Shown here one piece after another: positions 33,678 through 45,591 of a DNA stretch of 64,000 nucleotides. The stretch is taken from contig JABYQR010000188.1 of NCBI GenBank assembly GCA_022592445.1, positions 24,335 through 88,334 on the forward strand, given 5' to 3'. A program made the position numbers and the translations under genes. The notes under the pieces are model-generated. The model ran no database searches. It was not told the DNA's origin and worked only from the letters and a program-made list of their open reading frames with translations. Numbering within the stretch: the stretch's first letter is position 1; each line of letters opens with the position of its first letter. Source of the stretch: Cytidiella melzeri (Eukaryota > Basidiomycota > Agaricomycetes > Polyporales > Irpicaceae).

Positions 33678-35838
33678 ATGTCGTCCCAGACAGTCGCATC
33701 TCTTCAGGCATCCGTCAAGCACCTCAAGCATGAGCTTGCCACAATGCAGGTGTCCGACCAGATCCCTGCAGCAAGCAGCTCGGTCACCGTCGCTGATTAT
33801 CTCCTCGAGCGTCTCCATCAGCTTGACGTAACGGTGCGCAACCATCGACTCACCTCCGCATGTCTACTCAGCCTGATCACACCTTTGTAGACCATGTTTG
33901 GTCTTCCTGGGGACTTCAATCTCGGATTCTTGGATTACGTCGAGGATCACCCAACAATCGAATGGGCAGGAAACTGGTGAGTTGCTTCTGCACCTGATAC
34001 TCGTAGACGCTTATCGTTAAATATAATGGTCTTTCCGTGCAGCAACGAGCTCAACTCGGCATATGCTGCTGACGGATACGCTCGTGTCAAAGAACGCAGC
34101 ATCGGTGTCCTGCTCACGACCTTCGGTGTCGGCGAACTGAGCGCAACAAACGGCATCGCAGGTGCTTTCTCCGAGCATGTTCCCGTCCTCCACATCGTTG
34201 GTGTACCCTCCACCACTCAGCAAAAGAACAAGCCCATGCTGCATCATACCCTTGGCGACGGCCGCTACGACGCGTACCACCAAGCGGCCAAGAACTTTGC
34301 TATCTCCCACGCGTCTCTTACGGACAAGGCGACCGCTGCAGCCGAGATTGACCGTGTCCTTACCGAACTCGTCGTCCAGGCCAGACCTGCCTATCTCATG
34401 CTTCCCACCGATCTCGTTCATGAACACATTTCTAGCAAACGTCTTCTCACGCCTCTGAATACCGAGCCACCCGAGAACGATGCCGAGATCGAGAGCTTCG
34501 TTCTTAACGAGATCTTGAGCCTCGTAGAGAAAGCGGAGAGGGATGTCGTAATTCTGCTCGATGCTTGTGCTATCAGGCACGGTGTCCGAGAGGAGGCAAA
34601 GGCCTTTGCTGAGAAGACCAGACTCCCGGTGTTCGCAGCACCCATGGGCAAGTCCGCAATCTCAGAGCAGTATGAGCGCTACGGCGGTGTAAGTGCATGT
34701 TTGTCGATCAAAGCGAAGCTTGACTGACAATGTCCCGTGTAGATCTACGTCGGAACGATCAGTCGTCCGGAGGTGAAAGCCAAGGTCGAGAGCGCGAAGC
34801 TCATTATTACAATTGGTGGCATCAAGAGCGACTTTAATACCGGTAACTTTACCTACGAAATCCCCACCACCAACATTGTCGAGGTAACCATCGCTGACAT
34901 CGATATACCAGTACCTTTGCTGACATTTTGCCTCCAGCTTCATTCGGATCACACCAAAATACAATATGCCGTGTACCATGGCATCGGCATGAAACGTCTC
35001 CTCCCCAAACTCACAGAACATCTCGAAGCCTTCAAGGAGGAATCGCAAAAACTCACTGTACCTCACTTCACGCTACCCGTCCCGGAGGAAGCCGACGGCG
35101 CGATCACCCACGCATGGCTCTGGCCGCGTGTTGGTCAATTCTTCAAGAGTGGCGATGTCGTCGTCGCGGAGACCGGTACGAGCAGCTTCGGCGTGCTTGA
35201 CGTGCCCCTCCCAGAGGGTGCCATATTCGTCAGCCAGATCTTGTGGGGAAGCATTGGCTGGGCACTCGGATCCACCCTGGGTGCCGCTGTTGCTGCGCGG
35301 GATTTGGGTCTCAACAGGACGATATTGTTCATTGGTGACGGTAGCATGTGAGTCCCTCTTTCGTTCACCCACCCCACTTGCCTGAATGATTAATCATTGC
35401 TCTTCGATAGTCAATTGACGGTGCAAGAACTGTCGGTGATGATGCGGATGGAACTGAAGCCAATAATCTTCTTGTTGAACAACAGTGGGTACACGATTGA
35501 GCGGTACCTACACGGTGAGAAGAGAAAGTACAACGACATTGTCAACTGGTCAGTGGTTTCCTCCCTTCCGCTCTTACCGATAGTTAATCAACTCCAACAG
35601 GAACTGGACAGCACTTCTCAGCACCCTCGGAGGCATTGAGGGCAAGAGCTGTCAATCGTATACGGTCAAGAACAAGACTGAGCTCTCCAGCCTCCTCGAC
35701 AACACCGAGTTCGCAAAGGCAGACAAGATTCAGCTCGTGGAAATGTTGATGCCTCAACACGACGCCCCGCGGGCGCTGAAGGTCCAGGCTGAGCTGAGCG
35801 GGAAGACGAACAAGTACGGGGCGATTGGTGTCAACTAA
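33678..35838 (+). CDS. PDC1: pyruvate decarboxylase
   Basis: Thiamine-diphosphate enzyme that turns pyruvate into acetaldehyde and CO2 in alcoholic fermentation, in the cytosol. Seven exons (33678-33833, 33891-33976, 34043-34688, 34743-34883, 34938-35347, 35411-35548, 35601-35838) join to 604 residues. The cofactor-activating Glu83 lies in NELNSAYAADGYAR, the paired His in LHHTLGDGRYDAYHQ, and the ThDP/Mg motif runs from GDGSIQLTVQEL to FLLNNSGYTIE. The length is slightly above the ~563 of yeast because of an N-terminal extension of about 30 residues (MSSQTVASLQASVKHLKHEL), which looks like a short helix. All catalytic residues are present. It lies divergent to the Ser-rich gene and convergent with the arrestin-like gene. 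Confidence 0.95.
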
Positions 35839-36535
35839 CGAGACAAAAATAATTTGAACATGAAGCTCAAAGCAACAAGTTGTACAACATGACCTTGTGT
35901 AGGAAGCACACTCTGAATTCCCCCGCTCTCCTTTCTCTCGTTTTACTCGTTAGATCGGATGTGACCAGTACCTTTTAGTGTTGTATTCTAGACTGTAATA
36001 TATTAGATATGTTGTCTCTCAACTTCGATGTAATGTTGTATGAGTCCTATGCGCCGGCTAACAATGGGTCTAGCTCCAATCCCCATCTCTGTCCTGATCG
36101 ATGCTGCGTCTGCGAAGCAACAACGGCTTTTCCAAGAGTTTGTTCTACGGGCGATCAAATTTGGAGGTAGCTCTCAGAGTTTTGTTACCGTGTACTGGGA
36201 AGAACGCTGGGGCCAAAACATTCGCGGAATTGAGGAAGAACGTGGGTATGTGGGAGGCACCTGAAGCTTGTTTGTGAACAGCCCTTAGTGAAGCAAAAGC
36301 TACCGCGCAGAAGAGGAGGTACCGGCTAACATGTATGATATCGATATTCGACAGACAAATATCAATGTGATTCATATATCTGCCCGACAATTACTTTACT
36401 CTCAACAAACACCCCGACGGTTTCGCTCTAATCCTCATCGCGGTGCCATTCTGCTACTGTATGATAAGCTCTGCAAATGGCGGTCAATATCAGCTCCGGA
36501 TGACACTTCGGGTCATCAAAAGTGTAATCTGCAAC
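35839..36535. other. intergenic region between convergent genes
   Basis: About 700 bp holding the 3' flanks of pyruvate decarboxylase and the arrestin-like gene. No gene is seen. Confidence 0.5.
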
Positions 36536-37887
36536 TCACGGTGGTGGGCCAAGTTCTGGAGGGGGGCCGTCCCATGCAACAGCTTGCTGTCCAGCCGGAA
36601 GAGGTCCCACGCACGATCCGATCTGGACAGGAAACTTGATCTTGAGGTCATTCCCAATGCCAGGGAAATCTACCGAGAGACACAACATGTACTGTGGCAG
36701 TTGATAGTCAGCCAGGCAGACTCATTGTGTGATGGATGCCATTCCGTGAGACATACAGTTACGGCCATGGTCTGGAAAGTGAAAGTGGGCGGACAAGTGT
36801 ACTGCATAGAGGACTTGAAGATTACTTCCTGCTTCCACTGTCCTTTGCAATGCGTCTTCTTCTGGTCTGACACGGAAGGAAGCCATTCCTTGTCCATCAC
36901 TTCGACCTCCACAGCCTTGTATACTGTTGCAGGGAGAGACGGACCCATACCTCCAACGTAGCAAACGAGATGATCTGAACTAGTGGACTCATGACCATTC
37001 GCGCAGATGTACACTCGTTGTTCTAGACAAAATTCCAAAGCATCCGGGGTTAGAGGAGGTGCAGGAAAGATCGGCTTGTCGGATGGGCTGTCGTCTTTGT
37101 GGTCAGGTTTGGAGAGGGTCACGATATTCAGTGTGAAAGGAATGTTCGTAAGGACGGGTAGAATGGGAATATCTGGCATGACTAGCTGGAAAGATGACAT
37201 ATCTCAGTCCACTGTCTGTACCAAGGAACCACATCGATGGACTTACTGTCATCTTTACATGCGCATAATCTCCCCAAATACCCCTCCGAATTTCCTTCTG
37301 ATCTTCCCTGACTTTCCACGGTCCCTGCCATCCGGCTCGAATAGAGGCTCTCAGCAGCGCACCAGGAGAGCTCGATTGCATAACGGAGATCGGGCAGAGA
37401 ATCCGTTTGTCCAAGTGCAGCGCACCTCTCCTCCCTACCACCTCAATGAAATACGCAACGATACCCTGCTCTGCGAATCCGGTGAATTCACAGGACGGCG
37501 GGAGATTGTGCGGTAAGATGAAGTGGAAGGGGAGCCGGAGGACGTGTGAGTCAGGAGGAGGGTACACAGAGCTAGATTGTTGCCATAGGGATATAGTGTC
37601 GTGAATTAGCCCGAACCGTTGCGTCCTATGGTATTCTGTTTCGCCCTGCCTTCGAGGCAGTTTGCTATATAATCAAGTAGCTCGAATTATTTGCTCAACA
37701 GAACACGATGAGGAAGAAGGACGCACGTATAAACGGATCCACGTAGTTTGATGTGCACCTCCTCCACCTTGCTCTTCGTCAAGACGGGAAAGTTCAGGTG
37801 TACCTCTCCTTCGAGAACCTCTCCTGCAACTCTTAAGTTCTTGGCAAACATAAGAGAAATTGCCGGTGGAACATCTGAGTTGTCCAT
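36536..37887 (-). CDS. arrestin-like protein
   Basis: Exon 1 (37887-37727) reads MDNSDVPPAISLMFAKNLRV and VLEGEVHLNFPVLTKSKVEE, ending in the typical arrestin N-domain strand HIKLRGSVYT. Exon 2 from 37625 gives DTISLWQQ, LRLPFHFILPHNLPPS and GIVAYFIEVVG, the usual core of the N-terminal arrestin sandwich. Exon 3 has PDIPILPVLTNIPFTLNIVT, the second sandwich. The last exon has FPGIGNDLKIKFPVQIGS and ends ELGPPP at 36536. Arrestin-related proteins of fungi act as adaptors that bring ubiquitin ligases to membrane transporters (family knowledge). No PPxY motif was seen, so that role is not assured. The join near 36680-36762 is uncertain. Confidence 0.8.
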
Positions 37888-39156
37888 CGCAGAAATGTTT
37901 CGTGCTAAGAGCGTTACGTGCGTTCTCCTTCGTAGTTATCTACTCACCTCGTGGTGTGTGTTGAGGGAGTCTTGAGCCGGATGCATATATACTCCTTGCT
38001 GAGGCCCTGCGCCTCCTGCGGGCACGTAGGAATTGGCGCTACGACAAGCCACAAGCCACATTGCGCCAGTGTGGCAGGCACAATGTGGCAGTCCGAGCGC
38101 GACAGCCACAGTCACATCGCTGTAACTGTGTACCTCCAGTGCCCCATCAATAGCGTTCGCGTGAACCAAAGTATGGCACAAGGCCGAAGTGGTCAAAAGG
38201 CAACATATACTGCTATGTTTGGTGCTCAGACTGTCTTAGCAATTCATGTCTGCCCTGCAGAGCTTCAAAATTATGTTGTCACGCTGTAACTTGTGTGACA
38301 TAAAGAGCTCCGTGACGTTACTTGCGCCATTGCGCATGGCGCAAGGAAAAGTTAGAAATGGCGCAAGGGTAGAGATGGCAAGAAATATATCAGTAACACC
38401 TATCCTACCCGCAATCACGCTCTCGTTAGAGGCCATCAGGTAGCGGGGCCCTTGTAACCATTAGAGGGAGATGTAGCAATATTGCTCACCCGTAGAGATT
38501 CCCCTTCAATATTGTCCCAGATCTAGCAGATCTCAGTTGCCCAAACAAGTATCCACTCACTTCCAGTCCGAGGATGTACCTGGCACACGTGCCCTGCCCT
38601 CCGCTCACGTGCCCCGCCATCTGCTCACCAGATTTGGAAGCTCCGGTGCCTCTGAAAGCCAATCCTGTGCTCTCCTGCACTTTCCACGTGTTCCCCCCGC
38701 GTGGATGTACCTGGCACACGTGCCCCGCCCTCCGCTCGCGTGTCCCGCCCTCCGCTTGTGATATCACGCCAGATTTGGAAGCTCCCATGCCTCCGAAAGC
38801 CGATCCCGCGCTTCCCCGCGCTCCCCCCGCACTCCCTGCCCTCCCCATGCTCTTCTTGCGCTCTCCACGCCCTCTCTGTATCTAGGTAACCCCTGCTGTG
38901 TCTTGTACAAGCATTGAATTACATTGATTGAACTTTCAGATGCGTGTCAGGGCTCTCCAGCCCATCAGAGTGTGATGGTCACGTGTGCTCGGGCAATCTC
39001 CAGTTTACCAGATGAGCGTGTGAGTTACTGCTTATGGATAATAAAGTTGGCGCTCGCCCGTCGCTGTCCTTTGTATCACCCCCAGTCAACAGCCGTCCTT
39101 GTTATACCTTACAGGTATCGAGGGGATCTCTCTTGAACTTCACAACCACACTTGTC
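37888..39156. other. intergenic region with tandem repeat
   Basis: No gene is seen. It contains several GGCGCAA words (38330-38370) and the 131-bp tandem duplication listed next, and it leads into the KDZ remnant. Confidence 0.5.
38573..38835 (+). repeat. 131-bp imperfect tandem duplication
   Basis: Copy A starts at 38573 and copy B at 38704, both with GATGTACCTGGCACACGTGC and both holding CCAGATTTGGAAGCTCC. The copies differ largely at CG versus TG or CA. Confidence 0.75.
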
Positions 39157-41754
39157 ATGGGCAATGTGCGTGGCAAGCACGGCGGCGCACTTTCATCCAA
39201 GGTCAATATACGTATATTGCATCGATGGGGACCGTCGGTTCTAAAGCAGAGATGCACATTGAATCTAACAGGCGATGCAGAGGCGCGTAAGGATGCAGAG
39301 ATACAGGCAAGACTAGCTGGTAAGTTCTCCACAAGCTTATTAGCTGAGACTTACCACTCTCAATCATGGAGGCTTGAGTACAGAGCAACGCGAGCTGTTG
39401 CATGGGGCGGACTTTGCCAATAACAATCCAATGGAAGTCGCCACATATCAATGATGAACATCCCCGCTGGCGATGAAGCCACGGTCGAGTCAGGCGCAGG
39501 AGGGGAGCTTGAAATCTGCCAGGATATATTGGATGAGCTACAAGTAATGCCGTGAGTGTTGTCTTCTACCAGTGTCAGTTTGTATACTCATCAGTTCAGC
39601 AAACAATATGATCCGCGTACACGTCGAGATCGCGTACATCTTCAGAATGTCGCATGGAACGAGCAAATGGACACTCTCGTCGATGCATATCTGCTATGGC
39701 GATCAAAGTCAGCAGCTCCTGGTCATTCATCCTGCAACGAGGGAAACACAATCGTTGTCAACACGGTTGACTTCTTCTGTAAGGATCATGTCATCAACCT
39801 GTTTACCAGCTCTGATTTTGTTGTAGATCTGTCCACTCTGTCAGTCGCACTCCAACCTGATAACGGCTATCCCACCGTTTTATTCGCTAGGCGGGGCTAC
39901 CTTGCAACTGCTCCACGAAATCCCACCACCGCCATTGCATTTCAAGTTCTTGAGGCTTACCGGCAGTTACACAGGGTATGTCCCAAACTCAGCATCTACG
40001 CACAGGTCCAAGCATTATGCCACCTACACGGAGTAAGGCTTCCATGCTTTCAGAGTGCAATGATAGACTGACAAGCTATCTGACCCCTAGCAAACATTCA
40101 GTTGTCCTTTTGTTGACCAATTCGCGTCGACGTACGATGTCTATCTCGAAATCCTGCACCGTGTTGACACGCGCGTAAACGTTCAATTACAAAGGGACTC
40201 GCCAGAGTGGAGGATCTGTAACGTCTGCCCTCCCTGTATGTACAAAATTGCCAATGAAGAGAACCTTGGGCTCTCTCTACTATGCTCCATGGACGGGAAT
40301 AGCTCCCTGAAGCTTGTTGACTCAAGTGTGCGTTACAGAAGTGTGCATCAGGACGAACAAGTTCATCGGATCAAGGACCTATTTCTACCTCCCGATGCTG
40401 TTGATTGTTTCAAGGATGAGGTCGCATCGTCTGGCTCCGGGAAGGTACATCCATTATAGATTGTATGACATCGAAGTTGAGATGTTTCATAGGCACCAGC
40501 GGTACAAGATGAAGACATGGCTGATACCCAACTTTCCACAGCTGACTGTGTTGAGAAGTGGCGCGCAGCTGCACACAAAGAGCGCAAGCACGCATTTGCT
40601 TTGTTCCACACCACCGGAGTCTTTGCTTCATTTTGTCGGCATGGCCACCCGTTGGTATTCTGCGACATGATCCGAAGCGGCGAACTGTATGTATGTTTAC
40701 CTTCTCTGCAGCTGTCCCTTGCTAACTGTTGGCAATAGACAAAAGTACACACTCGCAGTCATCGACCAACTGATGACTGTATTTGGGGACAACATTGGGC
40801 CAGCGTATGATGTGGGGTGCGACACTTGGAGAACAATCTTGAATTGCTCGCTGCAAAAACGTGCGCTAGATCAGCAGCTGCACTTGATTGTGCTAGCGTT
40901 CCACGGCCATCAGCACAATTGACTTTGCCAACTTGACTGGCACCCCATGTATATCAAGGGTGCGGGAAAGGAAGACTTTGAAGGATGTGAACGAGCATTC
41001 AAAGATTCAAACATGCTTGCCTCTGGTACCCGGCTTGCAACCGCATTCCATCAACACCAGGCAATAGAGCAGCATTGGATGTTTTGCAGCCTTGACAAGC
41101 ACGCGGATTCAGATTAGTTTGCCACCATTCACTGTCACACGATCTCATGATGGTGCCAACGTAGGGAACTTCATCTATCAAAACTACTGACAGGCTCTCG
41201 GCATCATTCGCAACGATAGCGCTGAATTGAAGGTCATATCTGCCAAGTTGGGAACAACACCGGCCGACTACAAGCGCTATCTCACGGAGGAAAAAGACTA
41301 CCTCGAACGCCTCAAGTCTGAGCTGGAAGAAGTTTCTCTTTGGTTAGAATACCTAGACTCGCTTCAAGAACTTGATGAGGCACTGTGAGTACCCTTTTGC
41401 ATGCACTGTATTTGTACTCATTGCGTCTTCAACAGGCACCGCGCAAATACCTCGAGTGTTGAGCATGAGAGACTCAACATCAAAATTGCTGCCAAGCGCA
41501 TCCGTGGAGCTGCAATCACCGCCGTGAAGAATCGCTATCGCAATGCATGGAAGAAACTGGAAGATGCGGAGGCACATATGGTAGCCCTTGAGGAGAGGCT
41601 GGCCATTGAGGAACGCTGGACGCTGGCAGATCCAGCCTACCAAGAAGCAATGTCTGAGATGACAATGCGTAGGTATTGCTTGGCCCTGGATAAGCTTGAA
41701 CGTCTCGTCGTACAGCGCCTCCTGGAGTTTTCCAAGCTGAGCATGGGTGGTTAA
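39157..41754 (+). pseudogene. KDZ-family transposase, broken by TGA codons
   Basis: It starts MGNVRGKHGGALSSK with NIRILHRWGPSV, as KDZ (Kyakuja-Dileera-Zisupton) proteins often do, followed by YDPRTRRDRVHLQNVAWNEQ, WRICNVCPPCMYKI (Cys cluster), MDGNSSLKLVDSS and FLPPDAVDCFKDEV. The catalytic region has CVEKWRAAAHKERKHAFALF, FCRHGHPLVFCDMIRSGEL, FGDNIGPAYDVGC, LAFHGHQHN, then TGA at 40920-40922 where Arg is expected, then LCQLDWHPMYIKGAGKEDFE and TRLATAFHQHQAIEQHW. A second TGA at 41188-41190 again replaces an expected Arg (NY-stop-QALGIIRND). The C-terminus is a coiled coil ending at 41754. Introns are present. Both stops fit CGA to TGA. Without them the gene would look nearly complete. Confidence 0.85.
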
Positions 41755-42721
41755 CATGGATAGTCCAACAGAGACCGGATTTTTCCAACATTGTCACAAG
41801 TCTACAGCCTTAGGCGCCTATCTAGAGTGCTTATTTTCCGGCTGAGAGTGTTACCAGACCTAACCCTAACCCGGGTCACGTGACATCCTGCCTTATTTAT
41901 CAATAGTCCAGACCCAAACCCTAGACTCAATCTGGAGCGGTTCCAGATCAACCTAGGCTATTGTTCTATTGTTCCACTTCCATTGTCAGGGATTCCCCAG
42001 GGATTCCCCCAGTTCTTATTGTCCTATTGTCTTTTGTCTATTGTCTTTTGTCTATTGTTAGGGATTCCCCAGGGATTCCCCAGTTTCTATTGTTCTATTG
42101 TTCCTGTTCTATTGTTCTATTGTTCTATTGTTCTAGCTCTATTGTTCTACGTACCCTGGTCCTTGACAGCTACCCTGGTCCTTGACAGTTACCCTGGTCC
42201 CTTATTGTTCTATTGTTACTCCAGCCCCACAGTTACTCCAGTCCCTAGGGTGGGAACTTGCGCACAGACCACCCAGCCACAGTATATATAGTAGACCTTA
42301 CCCTCCCTAGCTCTGCATCTTGACCTCTCTGTCATTTGCACTGCTAGGTGAGTTACTGCATGTAACTTAGTATCATACTTTATTAACTCTGTCATTTGCA
42401 CTGCTAGTATCCGGCCTCTGTGCCTGCTTGCCTGCTTATCATTGACTTTGACCTCGTTGTCGTCATTGGAGATCCCTTTCCACTTCCACCCACCTCTACT
42501 CCACCCTTGTTTAGGGTTTGTTAGTCTAGCAGCAGTTGCTCCGCAACATTAGGTCAAGATACCACACAGCTACCGGCACGACTGCCCTTAGCTTGGATCA
42601 AGCCCTCCTGTCCCCCCAGTTAAAAAAAAGTTTATTCCCCCCTACGTTTGAGAGTAAGCCATTGCTGTCCGTCTTGACGTGCTTGATTGCTAACTCGTTC
42701 ATCTTCCGTGGTTGATTCTTA
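41755..42721. other. LTR-like region with simple repeats
   Basis: No gene is seen. It contains repeats of ATTGTTCTATTGTTCTATTG (41955-42215), paired GGGATTCCCCAGGGATTCCC blocks at about 41990 and 42061, three copies of CCCTGGTCCTTGACAG-like sequence (42169-42200), and a duplicated CTCTGTCATTTGCACTGCTA (about 42327 and 42388). A TATATATA at 42283 could be an LTR promoter. This is probably the 5' LTR/leader of the plus-strand retroelement that follows, but its ends were not found. Confidence 0.4.
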
Positions 42722-43746
42722 GTGCTGAAAGAATCCCACTCCCATTTTACTGCTCGCCCAGATCGTTTGCATAAGGATCTGAATCAAGTGCGTCGAGAAG
42801 TCCAGATCCATTGCGCCTTACCTCAGGCTGTGTTTGATCAACTTGACGCAAAGCATGCACGTCGCCAGAGTCACAAATACATGGAGAAGGAGCTCAAGGC
42901 TATTGCCTCCTACGTCGGTCGTCGTAAACCCAAGGGTTCCGCCCTCACACACAGATTCCCCACAGCAGAGGAGTTTGAAAAACTCCGCGCCGAGTCCAAA
43001 GAGTTCGCCGCCCGTACCGCACACAAACAAGCCCAGGCTTAGCAAGTCTCCCTAAGAAGCCTTCGTTAGCAGAACACTTCCCAGCCCGGCCAGCTACCAA
43101 CCCTAGCGCGGCTCTCATTGCAGCAAAGCCAATCCTCATCAACTTTCACAAGCACACCCTTGAAGATCTTCAAGGTATCTTTACTCCCAAGCTCACAGCC
43201 ACGCTCAAACTACTGTCAATTCTCACCACCATTGACAAATACCACCAGCTTCACAACAACACAAAGCACCACTTCGAGCAGGAGAAACAGAAGCTAGAGA
43301 AGCTTCTGGAAGAGTTACCAACCCGCGCTCCTGTCATCACTCATTGTGAGTGGCAGCTGCTGGACTGGGGTTTGAAAGCAATAGGAGGAATTAGTTTTAC
43401 CAGCCTAAGGAGAAATTACGAACAGGTGTTTGCAGCTCTGGCGAAGTTTGGCAGGACGAATATTTTATTTCGTTCTAAGGAGAATATAGTGTGGCTTCCC
43501 AAAGTCCCAATAGCAGTATCTGGTCCAGAGATTATCTTCCCTGTGAAAGTTATCTGCACGCCTTCAACCACGAAACAGTCAGAGACGAGTGTTACGATCC
43601 TGAAGAAGGATATTAAATCTGTGAAGTACAGCCTTGTCCAAACCGTTACAACAGAATCACATATCCGGGTTGTTTTGCAAACCAGTACCGGCCTATTCAT
43701 CACTGGCAAGAGGATTGTATCCTTAAATCTCTCCCCCCCTGCCTGA
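42722..43746 (+). pseudogene. unidentified open frames, probably retroelement
   Basis: A first frame (42722-43042) is basic and helical (LPQAVFDQLDAKHARRQSHK, FPTAEEFEKLRAESKEF). Near 43040 coding character moves to another frame, which is open to 43746 (AEHFPARPATNPSAAL..., HFEQEKQKLEKLLEEL, GGISFTSLRRNYEQVFAALA). I do not recognise either part. They lie between an LTR-like region and a gypsy gag fragment on the same strand, so an element origin is likely. The frame change suggests decay. Confidence 0.35.
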
Positions 43747-43777
43747 ACCAGAAGAAGACTTTGATTGAACCTTCACG

Positions 43778-44103
43778 CAGGAACAATATCAGATAGATTC
43801 CACCAACGTCTCTCAGCATGCTTCCAGGGCAGCAACCCTGGCCCCTGTACAAGAATCGTCTCCACCTCCCACAGCAGAACAGCTTCTGCACGCACTACTC
43901 CTCGGTCAGCAACAGCTGACACAAGCTATCACAGCACTGGTTCAGAACCAGCAACCAGTCAATAACAGGTCACGGGAAAGGGTCGTAGAGAAACCCGCCA
44001 GTTTCAAAGGCAATGCAAGTAGTGACGCGCGTCGCTTTCTAGCCGCCTTCTCCATGTACGCACAGTTTAACGAGAAGCTGTCTCCGTACAATGCCCAAGG
44101 TGG
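43778..44103 (+). pseudogene. gag: Ty3/gypsy gag fragment
   Basis: The plus-strand frame reads EQYQIDSTNVSQHASRAATL, then PPPPTAEQLLHALLLGQQQL and KPASFKGNASSDARRFLAAF, which is the standard opening of gypsy Gag capsid in mushroom fungi. It breaks off at about 44103, where sequence related to the minus-strand element begins. It is a different gypsy lineage from the element at 1140-8790. Confidence 0.65.
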
Positions 44104-44104
44104 T

Positions 44105-45591
44105 CAGACCTGGTTAGACCATCTCTGGATTTTGTCGGCCCTGTCATTGGGCCGCCTGACGCGGTTGTGTTCCCGCTTGCTGCTAGGCCAGCCTCTCTAA
44201 GTCGAGTAGCTTGGTCCTTCCCTGCGCGAGCAGGTATTGCCCTCTCCTCAGTCATTGTTTGACAAGCGTGTTCGTCTGGATCGGTGTACCACGCCTCTTC
44301 GTTGCTCGTGGCAATTACTCTGGCACCCATTGTCTCTGGGTTTTCGTCTGTCTTTGTAGTAGGGCCCTTCGAGGGTACCTCTACTAGTGTTGGTTGCCCA
44401 ACATGTTCTTTGGCTGCCTTGCGGTGGCTTACCTCGTCGTCAAGCGCGTTCATGTCGAACGCTTCAAAGATGTTGTGGAGACCGCGTATTAGGTTGTGGT
44501 TCCAGTCCTCAACCCGCTGGAACCTTTCCTCCTGTTCTCTTTGTTTGTGCCTCAACTCTCTGTATGCGGTGCTGCTCTTCTTCAGACCTTTGTAAGTTTG
44601 CAGCATTGTGTTAGCGAGTTCTGGGTCTAACGGGCCTTCAGCCCTTTGTTCTTCTCAAACTGGTTCAATTTGGCTTTTCGCCGATTTTAATGGGTCACCT
44701 TTCAGTGTTACAATGTCCCTACGTCTGTCTACGGTGCTACTGAAAGGGCTCTTCAGTGGAGGGCGAGTTGCCTCGTCCCCACTGGGAGGTTCTTGCGCTT
44801 GCGTGTGTGGGGCTTTCAGCTGTTGCTGTGCCTCCATTGCATCCGTGAGGACTCCGGTGACTGCTGAGGGTTTCCCCTCGTGTGCAGCCACCTTCAAAGT
44901 GATGGTCTTGGTCGAAGAAGATTGGGTGGGCACGTTTTTGCCTCGCCGCCCATCTCGGACTTTGGTGAATGTCCGACCCACCGACTTGGGTTCGTCAGGG
45001 TTGCCCTTTCAGGCCTGCGAGGGATCTTCTTTGGCCTCGTGCTTGCTCTTGAGCATGATGGCCACGTTTTTGGCGTCGGCCTCGCTGGTCATGTGACTGA
45101 CAGCTGATATGGATTGGCCGTGAGCCGTTTGCCGCGAATTGGAGGTTTCTCGTGATTTTGGATGTTTCTTAGCGTCTGACATCCGGGATCTTCTGGATGT
45201 GTCCGGGGTGTCGGGATCTGGGTTTTGTTGGGCGCGTAGATAATTTTTTGGCGTTGTAGGGTGCTGTAGAGTAGAGTGGGATTGGAATAGAATGTAGGTA
45301 GGTAGAATTCGGGTACTTAAAAAAGTGTAAGGATGTTCTTTCTGAATGCACACAAGGTAAGTATGACCAATATGTATTCGGAACCTACGTGTGTACAAGA
45401 TAAAAAGATGCTCTCTAAATCTACCAGATCTCAGTCCTAAATACTGAGATCTGCTACTGCGTAGTACTACTATATACGGTATGCTATTTTCCCACAATGG
45501 GCACTGGCCCACTATCTAATCAATACGAGTAAAAGGCCAGATCTACTGATCTGGCCACAGGATGCTTGCGCACATGTACCAAACCCTAACA
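44105..45591 (-). mobile_element. truncated second copy of the gypsy element
   Basis: LTR (45591-45229) and the first ~1.1 kb of gag match 8790-7340. The gag frame starts near 45183 (MSDAKKHPKSRETS) and is broken by TGA at 45009-45011 and 44655-44657; at both sites the other copy has CGA. It then continues (LQTYKGLKKSSTAYRELRHK) to about 44150, where similarity ends. The rest of gag and all of pol are absent. No full LTR pair is present, so this is a 5' fragment. Confidence 0.85.
45229..45591 (-). repeat. LTR of the truncated gypsy copy
   Basis: Matches 8413-8790 throughout, minus 16 bp, and ends at TGTTAGGGTTTG on the minus strand (45591). Confidence 0.75.

Noticed and set aside
41953..42217. 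Frames over the ATTGTTCTATTG repeats
   Set aside because: Low-complexity simple repeat; no protein pattern.
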